From Fimousia sp036311565 (GTDB taxonomy: Bacteria; Bacillota; Clostridia; Lachnospirales; Lachnospiraceae), in contig JAXJPR010000036.1 of NCBI GenBank assembly GCA_036311565.1, positions 35,361 through 99,360 on the forward strand: 64,000 bases of DNA. Reading direction: 5' to 3'. The notes under the pieces were generated by a model, which did not search any database, was not told the origin of the DNA, and was given only the letters and a program-made list of their open reading frames with translations. Both the position numbers and the translations under genes were made by a program. Shown in pieces: positions 45,208 through 54,297 of the stretch; within the stretch, counting starts at the first letter, position 1, and each line of letters begins with the position of its first letter.

Positions 45208-47184
45208 ATGACTGATGTAAAAGAACTTATGTTGACAGAACTGGACCAATATTTATTTGGAAAAGGAACTCATTATAACATATATGAAAAGTTAGGGGCA
45301 CATGTTGCAGTAAAAGACGGAGAAAAAGGGGTACAGTTTGCTGTATGGGCACCTCATGCGAGACGCGTCAGTGTTGTTGGGAATTTTAATGGATGGAACA
45401 GAGACGCTCATCAGATGAACAAACTTGAACCAATTGGATTCTGGGAATTATTTATTCCAGGAATTGAAGAAGGGGAGCTTTACAAATATTGTGTTTGCAC
45501 TTGTCATGGTTATGATGTGCTGAAAGCAGATCCTTTTGGAACAAGTAATGAAATGCGTCCTGGCAACGCATCAAAAGTAGCATCTATAGAAGATTTTGAG
45601 TGGAAAGATCAAAAATGGATGGATGAAAGAGCTAAAAAGGAAATGACAAAGGAACCAATGTTCATTTATGAAGTACACCTAGGTTCCTGGATGAAACATC
45701 CATATTCTGATGAAAATCCGCAAGGATTTTATAACTATAAAGAATTTGCCCATTCACTCACCGATTATGTATTGGAGATGGGGTATACACATGTAGAGTT
45801 AATCGGGATTGCAGAACATCCATTTGATGGTTCCTGGGGATATCAGGTAACCAATTATTATGCACCAACATCCCGCCATGGTACGCCAAAAGACTTTATG
45901 TATTTGGTAGATTATCTTCATGAACATGGCATTGGTGTGATTTTAGACTGGGTACCAGCCCATTTTCCAAAAGATGCTCACGGACTAGCAGAATTTGATG
46001 GAACATGTCTGTATGAATATGCAGATTACCAAAAAGGAAATCATCCGCAATGGGGAACGAAGATTTTCGATTATGGAAAGACGGAAGTTCAAAACTTTTT
46101 AATTGCCAATGCCTTTTATTGGCTCCGGGAATACCACATTGATGGATTAAGAGTGGACGCAGTTGCTTCTATGCTGTATCTGGATTTCTGCCGTGAGCCA
46201 GGGCAGTGGCAGCCGAACTGCTTTGGGGATAATCGTAACTTAGAAGCAATTGAATTTATCAAACATTTAAATTCCATTATTGATAAAGATGGAAGTGGGG
46301 CCATGATTATTGCAGAGGAATCAACTGCATGGCCAAAAATCACAGGAAAAGCAGAAGATGGAGGTCTTGGCTTCTCCTTTAAGTGGAACATGGGATGGAT
46401 GAATGATTTCCTTGAATATATGGAAATGGATCCAATTTATCGTCAGTATCATCATAATAAAATGAATTTTAGTATGATGTATGCATATAAAGAAAACTAT
46501 ATTTTAGTACTTTCCCATGATGAAGTTGTACATTTGAAAAATTCCATGATCGGAAAAATGCCAGATTGGGATAAATTCGGAAACTTAAAAGCAGCTTATA
46601 CATATATGACTGGACATCCTGGAAAGAAATTATTATTTATGGGACAGGATTTTGGTCAGGGAAGAGAATGGAGTGAAGAAAGAGAACTGGATTGGTTCTT
46701 ATTACAGTATGATCTTCATCAGAACCTGAAATCATATATGAAAGATTTGATTCACCTTTATCGAGAACATCCATGTATGTATGAATTGGATTGCAAAGAA
46801 GAAGGATTTACATGGGTAAATGCAGATGATAATACAAGAAGTATTTTCAGCTTTGAAAGACATTCTGAAGATGGAAAAGATCATTTGTTATTTGTATGTA
46901 ACTTTACACCAGTTGCTTACATGGATTATCGTGCTGGAGCATATAAAGATACAGAATATGAATTAATTTTAAATAGTGATGATTGGAAATATGGCGGCGG
47001 CGGTATGAATGGTGATAAAGCGATTTACCAGACAGAAGAAATACCTGCAGATAATCGTGATTACTCATTTGCCTATGCATTGCCAGCTTATGGTGCCGCA
47101 GTATTCCGTTTTGAAAAAGCAGAAGAAAAAAAAGATGAGAAGGAGGAGGAAGAAGGCAATGAAACAGTATGCGTTCGGGATTGA
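45208..47184 (+). CDS. glgB: 1,4-alpha-glucan branching enzyme
   Basis: 658 residues from the ATG at 45208 (AGGTGAG before it; a GTG at 45199 directly after the malQ stop is less likely). CBM48 domain (FAVWAPHARRVSVVGNFNGW) then a GH13 barrel with HFPKDAHGL, nucleophile Asp in GLRVDAVASML, acid/base Glu in IAEESTAWP and LSHDEVVH, then a C-terminal beta domain. It makes alpha-1,6 branches in glycogen. The charged tail (EKKDEKEEEEGNETV) overlaps the next start by 26 nt, and that GAGGAGGAAG repeat doubles as the next ribosome site. Confidence 0.95.
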   Translation: MTDVKELMLTELDQYLFGKGTHYNIYEKLGAHVAVKDGEKGVQFAVWAPHARRVSVVGNFNGWNRDAHQMNKLEPIGFWELFIPGIEEGELYKYCVCTCHGYDVLKADPFGTSNEMRPGNASKVASIEDFEWKDQKWMDERAKKEMTKEPMFIYEVHLGSWMKHPYSDENPQGFYNYKEFAHSLTDYVLEMGYTHVELIGIAEHPFDGSWGYQVTNYYAPTSRHGTPKDFMYLVDYLHEHGIGVILDWVPAHFPKDAHGLAEFDGTCLYEYADYQKGNHPQWGTKIFDYGKTEVQNFLIANAFYWLREYHIDGLRVDAVASMLYLDFCREPGQWQPNCFGDNRNLEAIEFIKHLNSIIDKDGSGAMIIAEESTAWPKITGKAEDGGLGFSFKWNMGWMNDFLEYMEMDPIYRQYHHNKMNFSMMYAYKENYILVLSHDEVVHLKNSMIGKMPDWDKFGNLKAAYTYMTGHPGKKLLFMGQDFGQGREWSEERELDWFLLQYDLHQNLKSYMKDLIHLYREHPCMYELDCKEEGFTWVNADDNTRSIFSFERHSEDGKDHLLFVCNFTPVAYMDYRAGAYKDTEYELILNSDDWKYGGGGMNGDKAIYQTEEIPADNRDYSFAYALPAYGAAVFRFEKAEEKKDEKEEEEGNETVCVRD

Positions 47185-48100
47185 TGTTGGTGGAACGACC
47201 ATTAAAGCAGGACTGTTCAATATTACAGGAAATTTAGTTGAAAAATGGGAAATTCCTACCAGAACTGAAAATAGTGGAGCAAACATTCTTGATGACATTG
47301 CGGATACTGTCTTAAATAAAATGCAGCAAAAAGCCATTATTCCTTCTATGGTACTTGGAATTGGAATTGGAATTCCAGGGCCAGTAGATGAAAAAGGTAT
47401 TGTACGCGGATGCGTAAACTTAGGATGGGGAAATGTGAATGTAGAGCGCGAATTGGCAAAAAAAACAGGTTTAATTGTTAATGCAGGAAATGATGCTAAT
47501 GTAGCAGCTCTTGGAGAATGCTGGAAGGGTGCAGCAAAAGGTGCAAAAAACAGTATTATGGTAACGTTAGGTACTGGTGTTGGCGGAGGCATGGTCATTG
47601 GGGGGAAAGTGCTTCCGGGCGTACACGGTGCTAGCGGTGAAATCGGACATATGAAAATTTCAGATATAGAGACGGAAAAATGTAATTGTGGCAACAGTGG
47701 TTGCTTAGAACAGTTTACTTCTGCTACTGGAATTGTTCGTATGACGAAAAAAGAATTAAAAGAAAGTGATGTTCCATCTGTTTTAAGAGAAAAAGAAGAC
47801 ATCACAGCAAAAGATGTATTGGATGCAGCAAAAGCAGGCGACAAATTGGCAGAAAAGGTCTTAGAAGATACTGGAGATAAACTTGGAAAAGCGTTGGCGT
47901 ATATTTCCTGTGTTTGTGATCCAGAAGTATTTGTCATCGGAGGGGGCGTATCCAAAGCTGGAGAAATCCTGCGTGCTTCCATTGAAGCTGGTTTTCAGAA
48001 GTATGCATTCCATGCATGCAAAGAAACAAAAGTTGTTCTGGCAACGTTAGGAAATGATGCGGGAATTTATGGAAGTGTAAAATTATTGTTGAATGAATAA
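47159..48100 (+). CDS. glcK: ROK-family glucokinase
   Basis: 313 residues from the ATG at 47159, inside the end of glgB with a strong AGGAGGAGGA site. The N-terminal phosphate loop is GIDVGGTTIKAGLF; the ROK signature and zinc site run through GEIGHMKI and CNCGNSGCLEQFTSATG, with the catalytic Asp in NAGNDANVAALGE. It phosphorylates glucose released by MalQ. There is no helix-turn-helix domain, so it is a kinase rather than a ROK repressor. Last gene of the operon. Confidence 0.93.
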   Translation: MKQYAFGIDVGGTTIKAGLFNITGNLVEKWEIPTRTENSGANILDDIADTVLNKMQQKAIIPSMVLGIGIGIPGPVDEKGIVRGCVNLGWGNVNVERELAKKTGLIVNAGNDANVAALGECWKGAAKGAKNSIMVTLGTGVGGGMVIGGKVLPGVHGASGEIGHMKISDIETEKCNCGNSGCLEQFTSATGIVRMTKKELKESDVPSVLREKEDITAKDVLDAAKAGDKLAEKVLEDTGDKLGKALAYISCVCDPEVFVIGGGVSKAGEILRASIEAGFQKYAFHACKETKVVLATLGNDAGIYGSVKLLLNE

Positions 48101-48141
48101 CAGCAATGATTGATTTATAGTTTGGAATTATGATTGATAAG

Positions 48142-48181
48142 AAAACAGCCATTTTATGGAGTCTCATAAAATGGCTGTTTT
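48142..48181. terminator. Bidirectional terminator after the glucokinase gene
   Basis: Perfect 16-bp inverted repeat AAAACAGCCATTTTAT / ATAAAATGGCTGTTTT with an 8-nt loop, between convergent genes. Confidence 0.9.
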
Positions 48182-48195
48182 TGTTTACCAATAGG

Positions 48196-49080
48196 CTACT
48201 TCTTTGTATGAAGCTTTCGATAAGCACCAGGAGCCGCGTGATACTTTTTCTTAAACTGCCGGCTGAAGTAAGAAAGGTTATCAAAGCCACATAGAGAACA
48301 GACTTCTAAAACGCTGTAAGAAGAAGCTGCCAAATGTCTGGCTGCAATGGTCAGTCGATAATCATTTAAATAAGAAATATAAGAAATCTGCATTTGTTGT
48401 TTAAAAAATTTCATAAAATGGGATTTACTATAGCCAACATGGTCTGCAATATCCTGAATGGAAATCGAATTCATATAATTCATTTCTGTATATTTTAAAA
48501 TCTGCTTTAATACTTCCATGGATTTGTTTGGTTTTGATGTGGATAAAGTATCTCCATAATAATGAAACAAGGAATAAAAAAACTGTAATAAGGAACAGCG
48601 AATTCCTAATTGATAAGCAAATTCTTTTTGATCAGACAAAATATCCATGTTTCGAATGCTTTGAGAAAGGGAATCATAACAAGGAGATCCCTCGCGGAAC
48701 ACAGATGGAATCTCAAAACGATTTTCCATAAAGGGATCAAAAAATTCACTTCGGCACAAATCCAGAGAATCGCTTAATAAAAAGTCCAGTTTAAAAATGG
48801 TATTTTCATATTCCATGGATTCCGTTTTGAACTGCCGGATTGCGTGAAGCTGTCCTGGGCGGACCAGAATAATGTCGCCGGCATGTACTTTATAAAGAGT
48901 TAAGTCTACAGAAATCAGTCCGCCCCCTTTTTTGATAATAATAATCTCTGCTTCATTATGCCAATGGATGGGAACCTCATAAAAATCCAGTGGAATACTG
49001 CACAGATAGGTGTTGCATGGAAACTGAGGACTGGAGTGAGATTTGGTCTCCTGATAGGTCTCATAATCGGTAATATTCAT
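48196..49080 (-). CDS. AraC-family regulator with cupin sensor domain
   Basis: 294 residues from the ATG at 49080 (GGGGG site). An N-terminal AraC-type cupin (VPIHWHNEAEIIIIKKGGG, then VHAGDIILVRPGQLHAI) would bind a sugar. The C-terminal pair of helix-turn-helices covers NSISIQDIADHVGYSKSHFMKFFK and SVLEVCSLCGFDNLSYFSRQFKKKYHAAPGAYRK. It is divergent from glycogen phosphorylase and probably activates it; the glgP promoter has a perfect -10 but no correctly spaced -35. Confidence 0.88.
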   Translation of the reverse strand: MNITDYETYQETKSHSSPQFPCNTYLCSIPLDFYEVPIHWHNEAEIIIIKKGGGLISVDLTLYKVHAGDIILVRPGQLHAIRQFKTESMEYENTIFKLDFLLSDSLDLCRSEFFDPFMENRFEIPSVFREGSPCYDSLSQSIRNMDILSDQKEFAYQLGIRCSLLQFFYSLFHYYGDTLSTSKPNKSMEVLKQILKYTEMNYMNSISIQDIADHVGYSKSHFMKFFKQQMQISYISYLNDYRLTIAARHLAASSYSVLEVCSLCGFDNLSYFSRQFKKKYHAAPGAYRKLHTKK

Positions 49081-49205
49081 ATTTCTACCCCCTTGAATGA
49101 TAGTATTGTACATATTTTTGCAGTTATATTGCAAGAAAAATCAATATTGTAATTCTATAATACAAGCATAACACAACGCAACCATGTAAGAAAGAAGGAG
49201 ATTAT

Positions 49206-51458
49206 ATGAATATAAAAAATATATTAGAATTTCGTACTGGAAAAACAATTGGACAGTGCAGTAATGAAGAAATTTATGAAGCATTGCTTTATGTTGTTCA
49301 GGAAATGGCAAAGGAGAAGGAAAATAATCAGGGGGATAAAAAAGTATATTATATTTCAGCAGAGTTTTTGATTGGAAAGCTGCTGTCAAATAATATGATC
49401 AATCTTGGCATCTATGATGAAGTAAAACAGCTTCTAGCAGATTGTGGAAAAGATATTTGTGATATCGAAGAAATTGAGCCAGAACCATCACTTGGGAATG
49501 GGGGCTTGGGGAGACTGGCTGCATGTTTCTTAGATTCTATGGCAACATTGGGACTTCCTGGAGATGGAATTGGTCTAAATTATCATTTAGGATTATTTAA
49601 ACAGAAATTTGAAGATCATTTACAGAAAGAAACACCAAATCCATGGATTGAAGACCGGGGATGGCTTCAGAAAACAGAAACACATTTTCCAGTAAAATTT
49701 AAAGATTTTACCGTATGGTCTGATATGTATGATATTCAGGTGACTGGATATGGAAACCGTACAAATAAATTACACTTATTTGATCTTTCTTCTGTAGAAG
49801 ATCAGATGGTAGAAGAAGGAATTCAATTTAATAAAAAGAAAATTGAAAAGAACCTTACTTTATTCTTGTATCCAGATGATAGTGATGAAGATGGAAGACT
49901 GTTGAGAATCTACCAGCAATACTTTATGGTAAGTAATGCAGCGCAGATGATTTTACAGGAAGCAGAAGAAAAGGGAAGTACTCTGTATGATTTATATGAT
50001 TATGCAGTTATTCAGATCAATGATACCCATCCATCTATGGTGATTCCAGAATTAATCCGTTTATTAATGGAAAAAGGATTAGAAATGGATGAGGCAATTG
50101 AAGTAGTTCAAAAAACATGTGCTTATACAAATCATACGATTTTATCAGAAGCATTAGAAAAATGGCCAATGGAATCTCTGAAAAAAGTGGTACCTCATTT
50201 AGTTCCGATCATTGAAGTGTTGGATAATAAAGTCCGCAGAAAATTTGGGGATGAATCAGTTTATATCATTGACAGAGAAGAACGTGTGCATATGGCACAT
50301 ATGGATATCCACTATGGATTTAGTGTCAATGGAGTAGCTGCTCTTCATACAGATATTTTAAAAGAAAAAGAATTAAATCATTTTTACCGCATTTATCCAG
50401 AAAAATTCAGTAACAAAACAAATGGAATTACGTTCCGTAGATGGCTGATTCATTGTAATCCAGATTTAACAGAATGGATTCAGGGATTGATTGGAGAAGA
50501 ATTCAAAGCTGATGCGAAAGATCTTCAAAAATTAAGAGCATTCGCTGGAAAAGAAGAATACTTAAATCAGCTGTTAGAAGTGAAAAAGAATAATAAGGTA
50601 AAATTAAAAGAATATTTAAAGAAAACACAGAATGTGGAAATTAATGAAAACTCTATTTTTGATATTCAGATCAAACGATTACATGAATACAAACGTCAGC
50701 AGTTAAATGCACTTTATGTTATTCATAAATATTTGGAAATCAAGAGAGGAAACATTCCAGCTACACCGATTACTGTTTTCTTTGGAGCAAAAGCAGCTCC
50801 TGCGTATACCATCGCAAAAGATATTATTCATGTAATTTTATGTCTTCAGGATTTAATTAATAACGATCCAGAAGTAAATCCATATTTAAATGTTGTCATG
50901 ATTGAAAACTACAATGTGACCAGTGCAGAAAAATTAATTCCAGCCTGTGATATTTCAGAACAGATTTCACTTGCATCAAAAGAAGCCAGTGGAACAGGAA
51001 ATATGAAATTCATGTTGAATGGTGCAGTGACACTGGGTACTATGGATGGAGCCAATGTAGAGATTGCACAGTTAGTAGGAGAAGACAATATCTATATCTT
51101 TGGACAATCCAGCGAAGAAGTAATTAGTCACTATGAAAGAGGAGATTATAATGCTTCTTATTACTATAATGAAAATCCAGCGATTAAAGAAGCAGTGGAC
51201 TTTTTATTAAGTGATACTATGCTGCAGATTGGTCACAGAGAACATTTAGAAAGACTTTATTATGAATTGATCAACAAAGACTGGTTCATGACATTCCCAG
51301 ACTTTGATGATTACTGTAAACAAAAAGAGCAGGCATATCACGATTATACAGACCGTCTGAAATGGGCAGATAAGATGCTGGCAAATATCAGCTGTGCAGG
51401 ATATTTTTCTTCTGACCGTACAATCAAAGAGTATAATGACGAAATCTGGAAATTGTAG
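49206..51458 (+). CDS. glgP: Glycogen/maltodextrin phosphorylase
   Basis: 750-residue GT35 enzyme that releases glucose-1-phosphate from alpha-1,4-glucan with phosphate. Markers are KVYYISAEFLIGKLLSNN, EPEPSLGNGGLGRLAACFLDS, IQINDTHPSMVIPELIRLL, the FDIQIKRLHEYKRQ segment, and the pyridoxal-phosphate lysine in EASGTGNMKFMLNG. It is shorter than vertebrate enzymes because regulatory extensions are absent. An AAGGAG site precedes the ATG. It completes the glycogen/maltose gene set next door but is its own unit under likely AraC control. Confidence 0.95.
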   Translation: MNIKNILEFRTGKTIGQCSNEEIYEALLYVVQEMAKEKENNQGDKKVYYISAEFLIGKLLSNNMINLGIYDEVKQLLADCGKDICDIEEIEPEPSLGNGGLGRLAACFLDSMATLGLPGDGIGLNYHLGLFKQKFEDHLQKETPNPWIEDRGWLQKTETHFPVKFKDFTVWSDMYDIQVTGYGNRTNKLHLFDLSSVEDQMVEEGIQFNKKKIEKNLTLFLYPDDSDEDGRLLRIYQQYFMVSNAAQMILQEAEEKGSTLYDLYDYAVIQINDTHPSMVIPELIRLLMEKGLEMDEAIEVVQKTCAYTNHTILSEALEKWPMESLKKVVPHLVPIIEVLDNKVRRKFGDESVYIIDREERVHMAHMDIHYGFSVNGVAALHTDILKEKELNHFYRIYPEKFSNKTNGITFRRWLIHCNPDLTEWIQGLIGEEFKADAKDLQKLRAFAGKEEYLNQLLEVKKNNKVKLKEYLKKTQNVEINENSIFDIQIKRLHEYKRQQLNALYVIHKYLEIKRGNIPATPITVFFGAKAAPAYTIAKDIIHVILCLQDLINNDPEVNPYLNVVMIENYNVTSAEKLIPACDISEQISLASKEASGTGNMKFMLNGAVTLGTMDGANVEIAQLVGEDNIYIFGQSSEEVISHYERGDYNASYYYNENPAIKEAVDFLLSDTMLQIGHREHLERLYYELINKDWFMTFPDFDDYCKQKEQAYHDYTDRLKWADKMLANISCAGYFSSDRTIKEYNDEIWKL

Positions 51459-51498
51459 GACAAAGGAGGAATGCATAAAAGAAAATTTAGAATTTGCA

Positions 51499-51639
51499 AG
51501 AGCATGTTAAACCGATGAAAATTGGACATAATGTATGGCTGTGCAGTTATGTGATTGTAAATCCAGGGGCACAATTAGAAGCTGTATAGTTGTAGATTCT
51601 GGCTCGATTGTAACGAAAAATTATAGAAGAAAACCATAA
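51499..51639 (+). pseudogene. Remnant of a hexapeptide-repeat sugar acetyltransferase
   Basis: KIGHNVWLCSYVIVNPGAQLEA in one frame, a stop and frameshift, then VVDSGSIVTKNYRRKP in another. This is the C-terminal left-handed helix end of LacA/Maa-type O-acetyltransferases. The N-terminal two thirds are gone; the AGGAGG plus ATG at 51471 leads only to a 15-codon frame. Confidence 0.7.
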
Positions 51640-51660
51640 AAACTATAATTCATACAGACA

Positions 51661-51700
51661 AAAAAGAGTTTCCGTACTAATTACATGGAAACTCTTTTTT
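51661..51700. terminator. Bidirectional terminator
   Basis: AAAAAGAGTTTCC pairs with GGAAACTCTTTTT around a 13-nt loop, with T-tract, between convergent transcription units. Confidence 0.85.
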
Positions 51701-51703
51701 GCT

Positions 51704-52624
51704 TTAATGATGTTTTTTTTCTTTTAATAGTCGTTTTTTCAAAATTTTTGTTTCTTTCTTTAGGGTTGTAAATTTTGCACCCGGATTCTGCAGGAATGGT
51801 CTTGCAGCAGGGAACATCATCTTACAACGGATTTTTTCTGTTTTTTCTTTTAATTCATAAATCTGCTTTTCTATTATCAATTCAAACCGGGCCAGTTGTT
51901 CTTCGGTCTGCATTAGCTGGTCATTGAAAACAGACTGTAATTCTTGTTTTTTGTCTTCTAACTGATCTTCCCAGTAATTCTGAATATAATCCTTGCGTGC
52001 ATTCATAATAACAATCTGTTCTTCCATAGTTGCTTTTAATAGTTGTTTTTGAAGGTCCATTCGTTCTCCAAGTTGCTGTCTGATGGCTTCTGCCTGAATG
52101 ATTAAAGCACGTAAATCCATAGCCTCGCGGAAAGCATTTGTAAAATCATAGACCATGAGAACAGTTATAATAAAGGTAAGGAACATAACAAGATCATTAT
52201 TAAGACCTAAAATAAAAGTGGCAATAGGTTCGTGAACGGAATAAACCATGAAAAGGCTTAAAAATCCCCATGCAATGGTAGAGGTCAGGCATATATGACC
52301 ATGAAGTTGAAATTTATGACTGCTGTAATCCCAGTAACGGACTTTAAAGAGAGAGACCATTAACGCTCCTGCGGCATACTCTAAAACAGTTGCAGAAAAT
52401 GCACCAATTATGTATACCAGGTACCAGTTGTGCTGGAAAGGGAGTGTAAAAAGTAATACACAGATTGCTCCGCACCCATAGATTGGAAGCCATGGGCCTC
52501 TCATAAAACCACGGTTAATAAATTTGTGGTTTTTCATTGAAACATAGGTAGATTCAAAACACCATCCAAAGAAACAATAAAAATAAAAAAATGACAACCA
52601 TTGGTGAAAATGATAATAATACAT
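51704..52624 (-). CDS. CmpB-family (putative ABC transporter permease) membrane protein
   Basis: 306 residues. The first 170 hold five or so membrane helices with the family's FFGWCFESTYVSMKNHKFINRGFMRGPWLPIYG opening (a conserved Glu and Arg-rich first loop) and EYAAGALMVSLFKVRYWDYS. The remaining 130 residues form a charged coiled coil (QQLGERMDLQKQLLKATMEEQ, then QLEDKKQELQSVFNDQL) in the cytoplasm. The family (PF06541) is common in Clostridia; the transporter name is not backed by experiment as far as I know. Confidence 0.8.
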   Translation of the reverse strand: MYYYHFHQWLSFFYFYCFFGWCFESTYVSMKNHKFINRGFMRGPWLPIYGCGAICVLLFTLPFQHNWYLVYIIGAFSATVLEYAAGALMVSLFKVRYWDYSSHKFQLHGHICLTSTIAWGFLSLFMVYSVHEPIATFILGLNNDLVMFLTFIITVLMVYDFTNAFREAMDLRALIIQAEAIRQQLGERMDLQKQLLKATMEEQIVIMNARKDYIQNYWEDQLEDKKQELQSVFNDQLMQTEEQLARFELIIEKQIYELKEKTEKIRCKMMFPAARPFLQNPGAKFTTLKKETKILKKRLLKEKKHH

Positions 52625-52725
52625 AAAAAACCCCTTTCGTCATTCACTTTGTTAAAAATATTTATTTTATGATTCATTGTATTATATTATAGAAAGAAAA
52701 GAAAGTGGCAGTAGTTTTTGTTTAT

Positions 52726-52753
52726 TTGAAATTTGTTTAAAACAGGGTATAAT
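52726..52753 (+). promoter_or_regulatory. Promoter of pepD
   Basis: TTGAAA (52726-52731), 16-nt spacer, TATAAT (52748-52753). Confidence 0.55.
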
Positions 52754-52784
52754 AATAGAAAAAAAGAAAGCAGGAGAGATTAAC

Positions 52785-54230
52785 ATGGGAGTTTTATCAC
52801 ATTTAGAACCAAAAGAAGTATTTTATTATTTTGAAGAAATTTGTAACATTCCTCATCCATCTTTTAAAGAAGAAAAAATCAGTAATTATTGTATGGAATT
52901 TGCAAAAAAGCATGAATTAGAAGCATATCAGGATGATGCAAAAAATGTCATTATTATAAAAGAAGCAACGACGGGATATGAAGATGCGGAACCGGTCATC
53001 TTACAAGGACATTTAGACATGGTATGTCAGAAAACAGCAGATCGGGAAATTGACTTTGAAAATGATCCATTAGAATTGGAAATTGATGGCGATTATATTC
53101 AGGCAAGAGGCACTACATTGGGAGGAGACGATGGGATTGCCGTTGCTTACGGTCTGGCACTCCTGGCATCAACAACCATTTCTCACCCAAGACTGGAAGT
53201 GATTCTGACTACAGGAGAAGAAGTAGGACTGCTTGGTGCAAATGTCATTGATATATCTATGTGTAAAGGAAAAAGAATGATTAATCTGGATTCAGAAGAT
53301 GAAGGTATCTTCCTGACCGGATGTGCAGGTGGTTCTTCTGTTCGTGTTGTACTTCCTATAGAAAGAGAAAAAAAGGAAGGTTCTTTCGTTGAAGTAAAGG
53401 CCACGGGACTTCTTGGAGGGCATTCAGGAGTAGAAATCGACAAAGGAAGAGCTAATGCAAATGTATTATTGGGGACAACATTAGAGAAATTAAAAGCACA
53501 ATGTAAAATTTCATTGGTTTCTTTTGCAGGAGGGGATAAGGATAATGCAATTCCAAGAGAGTCTGCAGCACAAATCATTATAAATGCTGACCAAAAAGAA
53601 GAACTGTATCAGTGTTTACAGAAATGGGAAAAAGAAGTGCAAGAAGAATATAAAGATGCAGATCCAGATCTTCGTATTACGGTAGAGGCAAAAGGAGAAG
53701 GAAGATATGAGGCTGTAACAGAAGCATCCTTAGAAGCAATTCTTAAGTATTTAAAAGAAATGCCAAATGGTATTCAGGCTATGAGTAAAGATGTAGAAGG
53801 TCTGGTAGAAACGTCACTGAATTTAGGAACTGCAATGTTAGAAGAGGAAGGATTCTGTACAAGTTTTGCAGTCAGAAGTTCTGTAGATAAAGATAAAGAA
53901 GTGCTGGTTGAAAAGATGAAAGAAATCTCCAGTCAGTGGAATGCAGAAGTGGAAGTCAGTGGGGTATATCCAGGATGGCAGTATCGACCAGATTCTAAAT
54001 TAAGAGAAGATATGGTTGCTGTTTTTGAGAAAATGTATGGAAAAAAACCAGTGGTAGAAGCCATTCATGCGGGGCTGGAATGTGGATTATTTGCAGAAAA
54101 AATTTCTGATATTGACTGTGTTTCTATAGGTCCCGATATGGATGATATTCATACGACGGAAGAAAGACTTTCTATTTCTTCTGTAAAACGTGTATGGGAA
54201 TTCTTGTTAGAAGTTTTGAAAGTAAAATAA
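52785..54230 (+). CDS. pepD: Aminoacyl-histidine (Xaa-His) dipeptidase, M20 family
   Basis: 481 residues from the ATG at 52785 (CAGGAGAG site); an upstream in-frame ATG at 52677 precedes the promoter and is rejected. Two-zinc peptidase: first ligand His in LQGHLDMV, bridging Asp in GTTLGGDDGIAVA, catalytic Glu pair in TTGEEVGLLGA, later ligands in NLDSEDEG and the closing DIHTTEERLSI. The lid/dimer domain occupies the middle (ATGLLGGHSGVEIDKGRANAN). It cleaves dipeptides in the cytoplasm. Confidence 0.93.
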   Translation: MGVLSHLEPKEVFYYFEEICNIPHPSFKEEKISNYCMEFAKKHELEAYQDDAKNVIIIKEATTGYEDAEPVILQGHLDMVCQKTADREIDFENDPLELEIDGDYIQARGTTLGGDDGIAVAYGLALLASTTISHPRLEVILTTGEEVGLLGANVIDISMCKGKRMINLDSEDEGIFLTGCAGGSSVRVVLPIEREKKEGSFVEVKATGLLGGHSGVEIDKGRANANVLLGTTLEKLKAQCKISLVSFAGGDKDNAIPRESAAQIIINADQKEELYQCLQKWEKEVQEEYKDADPDLRITVEAKGEGRYEAVTEASLEAILKYLKEMPNGIQAMSKDVEGLVETSLNLGTAMLEEEGFCTSFAVRSSVDKDKEVLVEKMKEISSQWNAEVEVSGVYPGWQYRPDSKLREDMVAVFEKMYGKKPVVEAIHAGLECGLFAEKISDIDCVSIGPDMDDIHTTEERLSISSVKRVWEFLLEVLKVK

Positions 54231-54297
54231 AATTAAGTCAATAGCAAATCATTACTGGAAGCGATGATGTAATTGATGGCGGAAGGTCTCTAAATTT

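Noticed and set aside
47065..47982. 305-codon frame antisense to the ROK glucokinase gene
   Set aside because: It mirrors the coding bias of the real gene, is rich in Pro/Ser/Thr, and has no ribosome site or family resemblance.
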